From JALOOE01 sp964423545 (lineage in GTDB: Bacteria > Chloroflexota > Anaerolineae > CG2-30-64-16), in assembly GCA_964423545.1 (NCBI GenBank), contig CAYRFV010000148.1, positions 1 to 13,192 of the forward strand: a stretch of 13,192 bases of DNA, in the 5' to 3' direction. This document shows, piece after piece, positions 5,920-12,256 of this stretch; the first letter of the stretch is position 1, and the number at the start of each line of letters is the position of its first letter. The translations under genes and the position numbers were made by a program. A model generated the notes under the pieces. That model was not told the origin of the DNA. It worked only from the letters and a program-made list of their open reading frames with translations, and ran no database searches.

Positions 5920-6786
5920 CTATCTTTCACCCAGCGCCCGCCGGCGGCGAGCCGCCAGCCAATTCGACAGCAGGCCTCTCCGAGGAGCGAAGAGATAAGC
6001 CAGCACGAAGAAACCGGTGGCGACCAACACAATGGCCGCGCCTGAGGCGATGTTCAGGTAGTAGCTGAGATAGAGACCCACGATGCCCGAAGCCGCGCCG
6101 ATGACCGCCGCAATCACCATCATCGGCGGTAAGCGTCGCGTCAGCAGGTACGCGGTCGCTGCAGGCGTCACCAGCATCGCAGCCACCAGCCCTACGCCGA
6201 CCGCCTGGAGCGACACGACAATCGTCAGCGCGATCAGGATCAGCATCAGATTGCGCAGCCCCTCCACCGGCAGGCGCAGCGTCGCCGCCAGCACGCGGTC
6301 GAACGACACGACCAGGAACTCCTTGTAGAGGAAGACGATCGTGACGATCACGATCGCACCCAGCCCGGCGATGATCAGCAGATCGGTCGGGCTGACGCCG
6401 AGGATGTTGCCGAAGAGGATGTGAGTCAGATCGACCGCATAGGTTTGGACCGTGCTGATCATGGCGACGCCCAGGGCGAGGGCCGCGGCAAACAGGATGC
6501 CGATCGCCGTATCCTCACGAATTCTGCCCTGCCGCGAGAGCAGGCCGATCCCCAACCCCACGACTACCGACGCCACCAGCGCGCCGACAAGAAGGTTGCC
6601 CTTGAGCAGATAGGCCAGGGCGACGCCCGGCAGGATCGCATGGGCCAGAGCGTCCCCGAGGAACGCCATGCCGCGCAACACGACGTAGCAACCGACGACC
6701 GCGCACAGCACGCCGACCATCAACGCGGCCGCCATGCCGCGCTGCATGAAGCCATACGACAGCGGTTCAAACAACCACTGGATCAC
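5920..6786 (-). CDS. znuB: Zinc/manganese ABC transporter permease (ABC-3 family)
   Basis: This is the membrane channel subunit of a metal ABC importer, 288 residues, and about eight to nine hydrophobic segments fill residues 15-270. Family landmarks are YVVLRGMAFLGDALAHAILPGVALAYLL (36-63) after the first membrane span, the region around FDRVLAATLRLPV (170s) that resembles the ATPase-coupling loop, and VGVGLVAAMLVTPAATAYLL in the second half. The start is a GTG at 6786-6784; it has GGAG seven bases upstream and lies three bases after the znuC stop, so translation is probably coupled. An ATG overlapping that stop is out of frame. Family membership is clear. Zinc rather than manganese as substrate is inferred from the partner binding protein and adjacent Fur-family regulator. 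Confidence 0.92.
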   Translation of the reverse strand: MIQWLFEPLSYGFMQRGMAAALMVGVLCAVVGCYVVLRGMAFLGDALAHAILPGVALAYLLKGNLLVGALVASVVVGLGIGLLSRQGRIREDTAIGILFAAALALGVAMISTVQTYAVDLTHILFGNILGVSPTDLLIIAGLGAIVIVTIVFLYKEFLVVSFDRVLAATLRLPVEGLRNLMLILIALTIVVSLQAVGVGLVAAMLVTPAATAYLLTRRLPPMMVIAAVIGAASGIVGLYLSYYLNIASGAAIVLVATGFFVLAYLFAPRRGLLSNWLAARRRRALGER

Positions 6787-6789
6787 GCA

Positions 6790-7578
6790 TCACTCCAGTT
6801 CTTCAGCTTCGGGCGGGCAGCATTCGTCCACCACTGCTGCGCCGCCGAGAAACAATACGCGCGCACCGAATGCTTCGCGGATGGCATCCGGTGTGAATAC
6901 GGCGTCGGCCGGGCCGCAGGCAATCAACCGCCGGTTGAGCAGGACGATCAGGTCGAAGAATTTCGCCGCCATGTTCAGGTCGTGCGTGGAGACCATGGCC
7001 GTGACGCCCTGCGCCTGAAGCCGGTCGAGCAGAGCCAACGTCGCCTCTTGGGTCGATATGTCGATGCCGGTGAAGGGCTCATCCATCAGCAGGATATGCG
7101 GCTCCTGCGCCAGCGCGCGCGCCAGGAACGCGCGCTGTTGTTGCCCGCCCGAGAGCTCGCCGATGACCTCGCGACCGAGCTCGCCGATCGCCATCTGCTC
7201 CAGACTGCGCCTGACCACCTCGTGGTCGCGACGGCCAGGCCGTCGCAGACGCCCCAGGCGACCGTAGCGCCCCATCATCACCACATCGGCAACCGTGACC
7301 GGAAAGCGCCAGTCGACCTCTTCCCGTTGCGGCACATACGCCACACAATCCTGATGGCTGCCCAATGGCTGTCCGTGGATCACAATGCGTCCCGCACGCA
7401 GTGGCAGCAGCCCGACCAGAGCTTTGAACAACGTCGACTTGCCCGCGCCGTTCGGTCCGACCACTGCCACCCGCGCACCGTGTGGCACCTGGAAGCTTAC
7501 ATCCTGCAGCACCGGTTGGCTGTCATAGCCGACGGTGACCATCTGCAACTCCAGCCGGGCAGGTTCACCGAGATCCAT
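6790..7578 (-). CDS. znuC: Zinc/manganese ABC transporter ATP-binding protein
   Basis: This 262-residue cytoplasmic ATPase drives metal import. All ABC motifs are intact: Walker A GPNGAGKST (41-49), Q-loop Gln84 (YVPQREEVDWRFPVTV, the pattern of the Mn/Zn/Fe metal-importer subgroup), signature LSGGQ (142-146), Walker B ILLMDEP (162-168) and H-loop His199 (STHD). The C-terminus has an extension with paired cysteines (DECCPPEAEELE, 251-262), which could bind metal; that is a guess. The ATG at 7578 follows AAGGA by seven bases. It starts 11 bases after znuA and ends three bases before znuB, in one operon. Confidence 0.93.
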   Translation of the reverse strand: MDLGEPARLELQMVTVGYDSQPVLQDVSFQVPHGARVAVVGPNGAGKSTLFKALVGLLPLRAGRIVIHGQPLGSHQDCVAYVPQREEVDWRFPVTVADVVMMGRYGRLGRLRRPGRRDHEVVRRSLEQMAIGELGREVIGELSGGQQQRAFLARALAQEPHILLMDEPFTGIDISTQEATLALLDRLQAQGVTAMVSTHDLNMAAKFFDLIVLLNRRLIACGPADAVFTPDAIREAFGARVLFLGGAAVVDECCPPEAEELE

Positions 7579-7589
7579 CTGTGGTCCTT

Positions 7590-8528
7590 CTACTTGAGCG
7601 CGTCAACAATCGCCCTCACATTGTACTTCATCATGTCAATGTAGGTTGGCGCGGGACCTTTGGCGTCGGTGGTCGAATGGGTGTACAGGCTTGTGACTGC
7701 CTTGATCCCGGCATCGCTGGCGAGCTGATTCGCCAATTGCGGGTTGGCGCCGGTCTCCAGGAAGATCGCTTTGACGCCGGCCTGCTTCACCGCATCCACC
7801 AACTGCCCGAGCTGCTGCGCGGACGGAGACGCGCCCGTACTGAAGCTCGGCACGATAGCGCCAACGATCCGCAGGCCATAGCGGTCTGCGAAATGGCCCA
7901 GGCTCTCATGGTTGGTCACCAACACCCGCCGGTCGGCGGGCAACTGCTGGATCTGCTGGGCGATCCACTGATCGAGCTCCCTCAACCTGGCGATGTAGGC
8001 CTGTGAGTTCGCCGCGTAGAGCTGGCTGCCGTCCGGATCGATTGCGCTCAGCCCGTCGCGGATGTTCTCGACGTAGCGGATGACGCTGACAGGGTCGAGC
8101 CAGTAGTGGGGATCCCCCTCGTGACCATGCTCCTCATCCTCGGCGTGTTCCTGTTCCTGCGGCTTGCGGCTTGCCAGCCCAGACGCCGCCTCGATCACGG
8201 TCCGCTGGCCCCCGGCGTTTTCGAGCAACTCAGCCAGGAACTCTTCGAAGCCAGCCCCGTTGACGATGAGCACTGCGCTGTCCGCCACCCGCTTGACATC
8301 GCGCGGGGTCGGCTCGAAGCCGTGCGGATCGACGCCGAGCGGGATAAGGGCCTCCACCTTCACGCGGTCACCGGCCACATTCTGTGCGATATCGGCCAGG
8401 AAGGTCTCAGCCGCCAACACCGGGCGGCCGCCTTCTGCCGCGAACTGCGGCGCGCCGCCCGGCGCGCAGGCAGATAACGCCACAACCGACGCTACTACGA
8501 CCATTCTCCAAAGCCACACCGTCACCAT
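7590..8528 (-). CDS. znuA: Zinc-binding lipoprotein of metal ABC importer (ZnuA-like)
   Basis: A 312-residue extracytoplasmic metal-binding protein (cluster A-I). Residues 1-20 are a signal peptide ending in the lipobox LSAC, so Cys21 would be lipidated. The start at ATG 8528 fits this signal and a strong AGGAGGGGAG Shine-Dalgarno; a longer frame to 8645 would spoil it. Candidate ligands are His69 (DPHGFEP), His141 (DPHYWLDP) and His207 (NHESLGHF). The third is His in ZnuA-type proteins but Glu in manganese binders such as PsaA, which argues for zinc. A His- and acid-rich loop (126-140, with HAEDEEHGHEGDPH) precedes the second ligand, as in ZnuA. The C-terminal LYTHSTTD has His284 where family members usually have Asp or Glu. 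Confidence 0.92.
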   Translation of the reverse strand: MVTVWLWRMVVVASVVALSACAPGGAPQFAAEGGRPVLAAETFLADIAQNVAGDRVKVEALIPLGVDPHGFEPTPRDVKRVADSAVLIVNGAGFEEFLAELLENAGGQRTVIEAASGLASRKPQEQEHAEDEEHGHEGDPHYWLDPVSVIRYVENIRDGLSAIDPDGSQLYAANSQAYIARLRELDQWIAQQIQQLPADRRVLVTNHESLGHFADRYGLRIVGAIVPSFSTGASPSAQQLGQLVDAVKQAGVKAIFLETGANPQLANQLASDAGIKAVTSLYTHSTTDAKGPAPTYIDMMKYNVRAIVDALK

Positions 8529-8588
8529 CGCTCCCCTCCTGAGTTGCTGGCGCCGGCCTGGGCAGGTGCGCAGACCGCGGCCCAGGAT

Positions 8589-8611
8589 AAATTGAAAACT
8601 CCTTGCAGTTT
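8589..8611. promoter_or_regulatory. Candidate Zur operator upstream of znuA
   Basis: A 23-bp imperfect palindrome lies 60 bp upstream of the znuA start, matching at seven of eleven symmetric positions (outer arms AAAnTGnAA / TTnCAnTTT). In opposite orientation it matches the element inside zur (9231-9253) at 19 of 23 bases. Known Zur boxes are AT-rich palindromes of similar size. These AT-rich islands stand out in GC-rich DNA. I could not find a clear promoter next to it. Confidence 0.7.
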
Positions 8612-8654
8612 CCGGCGAGCAGAAGCGACAGGATCGATCCATCACCCCGCCGCT

Positions 8655-8747
8655 AATCCGAGACGTCCTCGCGCGCGACCAGTGAACCCTGGTCGCGCTG
8701 AGTCACGGCTCGACGGTTCAATCCGAGACGTTCTCGCGCTCGGCCAG
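8655..8747 (-). repeat. 28-bp direct repeat duplicating the end of zur
   Basis: The 28 bases at 8720-8747 (last codons of zur up to its stop) recur at 8655-8682 with 25 of 28 identical, 65 bp apart. The second copy lies outside the gene and its own open frame would again end in REDVSD. A perfect ten-bp hairpin (8673-8682 with 8689-8698, six-base loop) is built partly from the outer copy. It may be an old tandem duplication. The hairpin has no T-run. Confidence 0.75.
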
Positions 8748-9257
8748 GATTGTTGCGCGACACTCGGGGCACGAGCCGAACATCTCCAGCCAATGCGACG
8801 ACACCCGAAACCCAGTCTGCGCCTCGGCCCGCGCTACGATGTCGTCGAGCTGGCATCCCGCGAACTCGACGGCGCGGCCACAGCTCTGGCAGATGATGTG
8901 ATGCCCATGCTCCGCCCGGTCCAGCGGACCGCCCATCTCCCCGGCATGCCATCCGGCCGTGCTGACGGCATAGGTGTGACATCCGTCTTCGAGGTGCAGC
9001 TTGCGCATCAGTCCCAACCGAAGCAGAATCTCCAAGGTGCGATACACCGTCACCAGGCCCAGCGCAGCATGGCGCCTCCGGCCCAACGCCAACAGCTCTG
9101 CTGGCGTGGCCTGGCCGCCCGCCTCGAAGATCGCCTCCAGCACCGCCCGGCGCGCCCGTGTGTTGGAGTAGCCCGCTTGCATCAGTGCGATGAGCAGCTC
9201 TTCCGGTGCGGAGACGCCATCGGCAGGCAAAAATTGCAAGTGTTTTTCAATTTCCAT
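8718..9257 (-). CDS. zur: Fur-family metal regulator, probable zinc uptake regulator Zur
   Basis: A 179-residue Fur-family repressor. The N-terminal winged helix (about 20-90) contains the recognition-helix block GLVTVYRTLEILLRLGL (67-83). The C-terminal metal and dimer domain (about 92-175) has HHIICQSCG with Cys123 and Cys126, and CPEC with Cys163 and Cys166, the four-cysteine structural zinc site; His94, His119 and His120 are candidate regulatory ligands. Its place directly ahead of znuACB argues for Zur over Fur or Mur; this is inference. The ATG at 9257 has no Shine-Dalgarno but lies six bases after a -10 box, so the mRNA is probably leaderless. A candidate operator covers codons 2-9, implying self-regulation. 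A 189-base spacer separates it from znuA. Confidence 0.9.
   Translation of the reverse strand: MEIEKHLQFLPADGVSAPEELLIALMQAGYSNTRARRAVLEAIFEAGGQATPAELLALGRRRHAALGLVTVYRTLEILLRLGLMRKLHLEDGCHTYAVSTAGWHAGEMGGPLDRAEHGHHIICQSCGRAVEFAGCQLDDIVARAEAQTGFRVSSHWLEMFGSCPECRATILAERENVSD
9231..9253. promoter_or_regulatory. Candidate Zur operator in codons 2-9 of zur
   Basis: A 23-bp palindrome with eight of eleven symmetric positions matching (outer arms AAATTGnAA / TTnCAATTT). It lies four to 27 bases downstream of the predicted transcription start. It shares 19 of 23 bases with the element upstream of znuA. Zur bound here would block the zur promoter or elongation. Confidence 0.7.
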
Positions 9258-9263
9258 ATCACT

Positions 9264-9291
9264 ACTCTACCACGGTTTCCCGGCTTGTCAA
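9264..9291 (-). promoter_or_regulatory. Promoter of zur (leaderless transcript)
   Basis: -35 TTGACA (9291-9286, six of six), a 16-bp spacer and -10 TAGAGT (9269-9264, four of six). The -10 ends six bases before the zur ATG, so transcription should start at or within a base or two of the A of that ATG. This fits the absence of a Shine-Dalgarno. Confidence 0.75.
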
Positions 9292-9321
9292 GTCACGGCT
9301 GATCGTGCCGCGGCTGCATAT

Positions 9322-9349
9322 TTGACAGATTGCTCAGGATGGCTATAAT
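9322..9349 (+). promoter_or_regulatory. Promoter of the T-box lysC-hom-asd operon
   Basis: A fully consensus promoter: -35 TTGACA (9322-9327), a 16-bp spacer and -10 TATAAT (9344-9349). The predicted start is near 9356, just ahead of the T-box leader. It is back to back with the zur promoter, with 30 bp between the two -35 boxes. Confidence 0.93.
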
Positions 9350-9355
9350 CTCGCC

Positions 9356-9640
9356 AACCTTTGATATCTGAAAGCGTTGACCGGGACGAGTACGCGACGC
9401 GGACGCGCCAGAAATGGCAGGTCACCGGCTGAGAGCCTGCCTCGCTGAAACCCGCCGAAAACCCCCCGGAAGTGAGCGCCTCAAATCATGTCGGAGAGTA
9501 TGGCGCTACGGTCGGCCCCGTTACCGGCCTGAAAGATGATCGGGCGCGATCGCCTGGGCCCTCAGACCCTGGAATCGTAGCCGTCAATTTTGGGTGGAAC
9601 CGCGAGCTTCTCGCCCCATAGCGAGGAGCTCTTTTATTTT
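9356..9640 (+). ncRNA. T-box riboswitch leader, probably threonine-specific
   Basis: T-box leaders sense uncharged tRNA and then allow transcription. The hallmark GGGTGGAACCGCG is at 9592-9604. The antiterminator fits exactly: TGGG (9591-9594) with CCCA (9615-9618), a seven-base bulge UGGAACC (9595-9601), and GCGAG (9602-9606) with CTCGC (9610-9614). Stem I is supported by CCGGG/CCCGG (9381-9385 with 9465-9469), an AGTA motif (9389-9392) after GA, AGAAA at 9410-9414, and a distal stem GGCAGG/CCTGCC (9416-9421 with 9436-9441). AGCGCC/GGCGCT (9475-9480 with 9502-9507) fits stem II and GATCG/CGATC (9538-9551) stem III. Bulge base A pairs with discriminator U, as in the window's tRNA-Thr genes. 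ACC triplets at 9450 and 9461 are candidate specifiers; I cannot decide between them. Confidence 0.93.
9604..9640 (+). terminator. Regulated terminator of the T-box leader
   Basis: An eleven-bp stem (9604-9614 with 9621-9631, one G-U pair) with loop CCCATA is followed by TTTTATTTT (9632-9640). It shares 9604-9618 with the antiterminator, so the two folds are exclusive. It lies 20 bases before the lysC start. Confidence 0.93.
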
Positions 9641-9660
9641 AAGGTCTTGCGAGGTCTACC

Positions 9661-11061
9661 ATGCGAGTTCTGAAGTTCGGCGGCACTTCCGTTGGCGATG
9701 CCAGGGCCATCGGTCAGACGGTGGCGATTATTGCGGATCACGCGGCGCGCGACGCACACACCGTCGCCGTCACATCGGCCATGCGCGGGGTCACCGATCT
9801 GCTGATCGATTCCGCCAAGGCCGCAGCAACAGGCGACCGGCAGCGCTATCGCGATGCCCGCGCGACCCTGATTACGCGGCATCGCGACGCCTCCGAGGCG
9901 CTTGTGCCTGATCTGGATGAGCTCAGTGCGCTCCAGATGCTGCTCGACGAGCGCGTGCGCGAGTTCGAGCGATTGTGTATGGCGGTCGCCATCCTCGGCG
10001 AGCTGACCGATCGCGGCCTGGCGGTCATCTCCGGCCTGGGCGAGCGGCTGATGGCGACACTGCTGGCAGCGGCACTTCGCGCCAGGGGGCTGCACGCCGA
10101 ATACGTGGATGCCGGAGAGCTGATCGTCACGGACGACACTTTTCTGTCGGGCGATCCCCAGATGGAGGCCACTCGCGCCAAGACACGCGAACGATTGCTC
10201 CCTATGCTGGAGCGCGGGACCGTGCCGGTCGTGACCGGGTTCGTTGCGGCCACTATCGACGGGGCACCTACCGTTCTCGGACGCGGCGGCTCCGACTACT
10301 CGGCGGCGATCCTCGGGGCGGCGCTGGATGCCAGCGAGGTGCAGATCTGGACCGATGTCGACGGCGTCCTCACTGCCGACCCGCGCATCGTGAAGGATGC
10401 GCGTTCGCTGCCGGAGCTCAGTTACAGCGAGGCCGCCGAGTTGGCCTACTTCGGGGCCAAGGTGCTGCACCCCAAAACCATGCTCCCATGCATCGACCGC
10501 GGCATTCCCATCATCGTGCTCAACACCTTCAACCCGACCTTCCCCGGCACCCGTGTCGTTGCCAGGGCGGTCAACGGCGGCAAGGTCAAGGCGCTGACTG
10601 TGATCCGCGGGCTGGCGCTGGTCACCGTCGCCGGCCGCGGGATGATGGGTGTGCCGGGCATTGCGGCGCGCACCTTTGCGGCGGTTGCAGCGCAGAACGC
10701 GAATGTGCTGATGATCTCGCAGGCCTCCTCCGAGCAGAGCATCTGCTTCATCGTGCCGGAGGAGGATGCCGACAAGGTCGGCGCTGCGTTGGAAAACGCC
10801 TTCGCCAGCGAGATTCGCCACCGCGAGATCGACGGTGTGACGATCGAGCGTCACATCGTCATCGTGGCGGTGGTAGGCGAGGGGATGCGTGGCACGCCAG
10901 GCATCGCAGCCAGGCTGTTCGGGGCGCTCGGCGAGCAGGGAGTGAATGTCATCGCTGTAGCGCAGGGCTCGTCCGAAGCGAATATCTCGCTGGCGCTGGC
11001 CGCGGTCGACGCCGATGCGGCAGTGCGCTATATCCACGCTGCGTTCGGGCTGGCAGAATAG
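9661..11061 (+). CDS. lysC: Aspartate kinase, monofunctional, ThrA-type
   Basis: Phosphorylates aspartate, the first step towards threonine, methionine, isoleucine and lysine. The 466-residue protein starts with KFGGTSVGDA (5-14), the nucleotide/aspartate-binding signature. Further kinase motifs are ISGLGERL (123-130), GRGGSDYSA (207-215) and WTDVDGVLTADPR (230-242). Residues from about 315 to 466 form two ACT domains for amino-acid feedback (VAGRGMMGVPGIAARTF; VVGEGMRGTPGIAARLF). The long single-chain form resembles the kinase half of ThrA rather than the Bacillus alpha/beta kinase. The ATG at 9661 has GAGG six bases upstream. Under T-box control and first in lysC-hom-asd; inhibition by threonine is inferred. 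Confidence 0.95.
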   Translation: MRVLKFGGTSVGDARAIGQTVAIIADHAARDAHTVAVTSAMRGVTDLLIDSAKAAATGDRQRYRDARATLITRHRDASEALVPDLDELSALQMLLDERVREFERLCMAVAILGELTDRGLAVISGLGERLMATLLAAALRARGLHAEYVDAGELIVTDDTFLSGDPQMEATRAKTRERLLPMLERGTVPVVTGFVAATIDGAPTVLGRGGSDYSAAILGAALDASEVQIWTDVDGVLTADPRIVKDARSLPELSYSEAAELAYFGAKVLHPKTMLPCIDRGIPIIVLNTFNPTFPGTRVVARAVNGGKVKALTVIRGLALVTVAGRGMMGVPGIAARTFAAVAAQNANVLMISQASSEQSICFIVPEEDADKVGAALENAFASEIRHREIDGVTIERHIVIVAVVGEGMRGTPGIAARLFGALGEQGVNVIAVAQGSSEANISLALAAVDADAAVRYIHAAFGLAE

Positions 11062-11076
11062 GGGGAGCGAGGCACC

Positions 11077-12153
11077 ATGGATCAGATTTCTCTCATCATC
11101 TTGGGCGCCGGCAAGGTGGGCCGAGCGCTGGTGCGCCAACTGATCGAAGCCGCACCCCAACACGCAGCGCGAGAGCACCTGGTGTTCTCGATCGCCGGTT
11201 GGTGCGATATCGACGGCGCAGCGGTGGCCAAGGAGGGCTTGAGCCGTGCTGACCTGGAGGAAATCGCCGCGGCAAAGGCGGCCGGTGCACCGTTCCCCAA
11301 GACCACACCCGCGTATCGTTCCGATCTCACCGCGATCGTAGACATGGCGGGCGCGCCCGGCAGCATCGTGGCTGACGTGACCGCATCCGATGCCACCGTC
11401 CCAGCCTTGGAGCTGGCGCTGCGCCGCGGCTACGGCGCCGCCATCGCCAACAAGATCCCGTTGATCGGACCACAGGCAGTGTTTGACGGCATGACGGGGC
11501 ATCGGCTGTTCCGCTACGAGACCACCGTTGGATCGGCGGTGCCGGTCATCGAGGCGACTCTCGGCCTGGTGCGCGCCGCCGATCGAGTCGATCTCGTACG
11601 CGGCGTGCTCAGCGGCACCCTGGGCTTCATCAGCACCGGCCTGCAGGCAGGACGGCCCTTCTCCGCCCTCGTGCAGGAGGCGATCCGCCGCGGCTATACC
11701 GAACCCGATTTCCGCATCGACCTGGGCGGAATGGATGTCGCTCGTAAGGCGCTGATCATCGCCCGCACGCTGGGCTGGCGGCTGGAATTGCGCGATGTGC
11801 CCGTGGTCGGGCTGCTGCCCGCTGAGTTTGCGGCGCTCTCGCGGGAGGCATGCCTGGCGCGGCTGCCGGAGCTGGACGCGGCCTTTGCAGACCGCGTGGC
11901 CGCGGCTGCGGTGGACGGCAGCGTGCTCCGCTATGTCGCCGAACTACGCAATGGCGAGGCGAGCGTCGGCCTGCAAGCGGTTCCCGCCGACTCAGCCGTG
12001 GGGCAGCTCAGAGGCAACGATAACCTGGTTGCCTACCACACGCGCACCTATCCGGATACGCCGCTGGTGCTCCAGGGTCGCGGCGCGGGCGTAGACGCCG
12101 CAGCCGCAGGGGTGCACGCGGATATCGTGGCGATTGCGCGCAGCATGGTGTGA
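11077..12153 (+). CDS. hom: Homoserine dehydrogenase
   Basis: Reduces aspartate semialdehyde to homoserine with NAD(P)H. At 358 residues it lacks the extra C-terminal ACT domain of the longer enzymes, so regulation probably lies in the kinase and the T-box. The Rossmann signature is ILGAGKVGRAL (8-18). Other landmarks are ANKIPLIG (124-131, Lys126), YETTVGSAVPVIEATLG (147-163), GVLSGTLGFI (176-185) and the catalytic region YTEPDFRIDLGGMDVARKALIIAR (207-230), with Lys224 as the probable catalytic lysine. It resembles the dehydrogenase half of ThrA and the fungal short form. It starts 15 bases after lysC with GGGGGAG as ribosome-binding site. Confidence 0.95.
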   Translation: MDQISLIILGAGKVGRALVRQLIEAAPQHAAREHLVFSIAGWCDIDGAAVAKEGLSRADLEEIAAAKAAGAPFPKTTPAYRSDLTAIVDMAGAPGSIVADVTASDATVPALELALRRGYGAAIANKIPLIGPQAVFDGMTGHRLFRYETTVGSAVPVIEATLGLVRAADRVDLVRGVLSGTLGFISTGLQAGRPFSALVQEAIRRGYTEPDFRIDLGGMDVARKALIIARTLGWRLELRDVPVVGLLPAEFAALSREACLARLPELDAAFADRVAAAAVDGSVLRYVAELRNGEASVGLQAVPADSAVGQLRGNDNLVAYHTRTYPDTPLVLQGRGAGVDAAAAGVHADIVAIARSMV

Positions 12154-12256
12154 CAAGGGGTCCAACTCACCCGTGGGGCGTCTGCGCCGGGAGCCCACAG
12201 CTGGCAACAGCCGCCGCATCACCCCTGATTGATCTCAAGGTGCGAGGTTCACAGAC
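12154..12256 (+). other. hom-asd spacer
   Basis: A 103-base gap holding no gene, promoter or terminator that I can support. It ends with the asd ribosome-binding sequence (AAGG at 12237-12240 and GAGG at 12244-12247). The genes are therefore likely co-transcribed from the T-box promoter. Confidence 0.5.

Noticed and set aside
6421..7644. A 407-codon plus-strand frame over znuB and znuC, and similar ones at 1184-2056, 1984-2844 and 2864-3673
   Set aside because: They are antisense to intact conserved genes and show no recognisable motif; they are shadows.
7590..8645. A longer znuA starting at 8645
   Set aside because: It would put 39 residues ahead of a good lipoprotein signal peptide; the ATG at 8528 has a strong Shine-Dalgarno.
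8701..9300. The ten-base sequence AGTCACGGCT at 8701-8710 and again at 9291-9300, on both sides of zur
   Set aside because: Ten-base repeats are expected many times by chance in 13 kb and it has no symmetry; the 23-bp palindromes are the better operator candidates.
9634..11502. A 622-codon open frame antisense to lysC and hom
   Set aside because: It is antisense to two clearly recognised enzymes, has low-complexity composition and no domain, and its start lacks context. GC-rich DNA commonly leaves such frames open.
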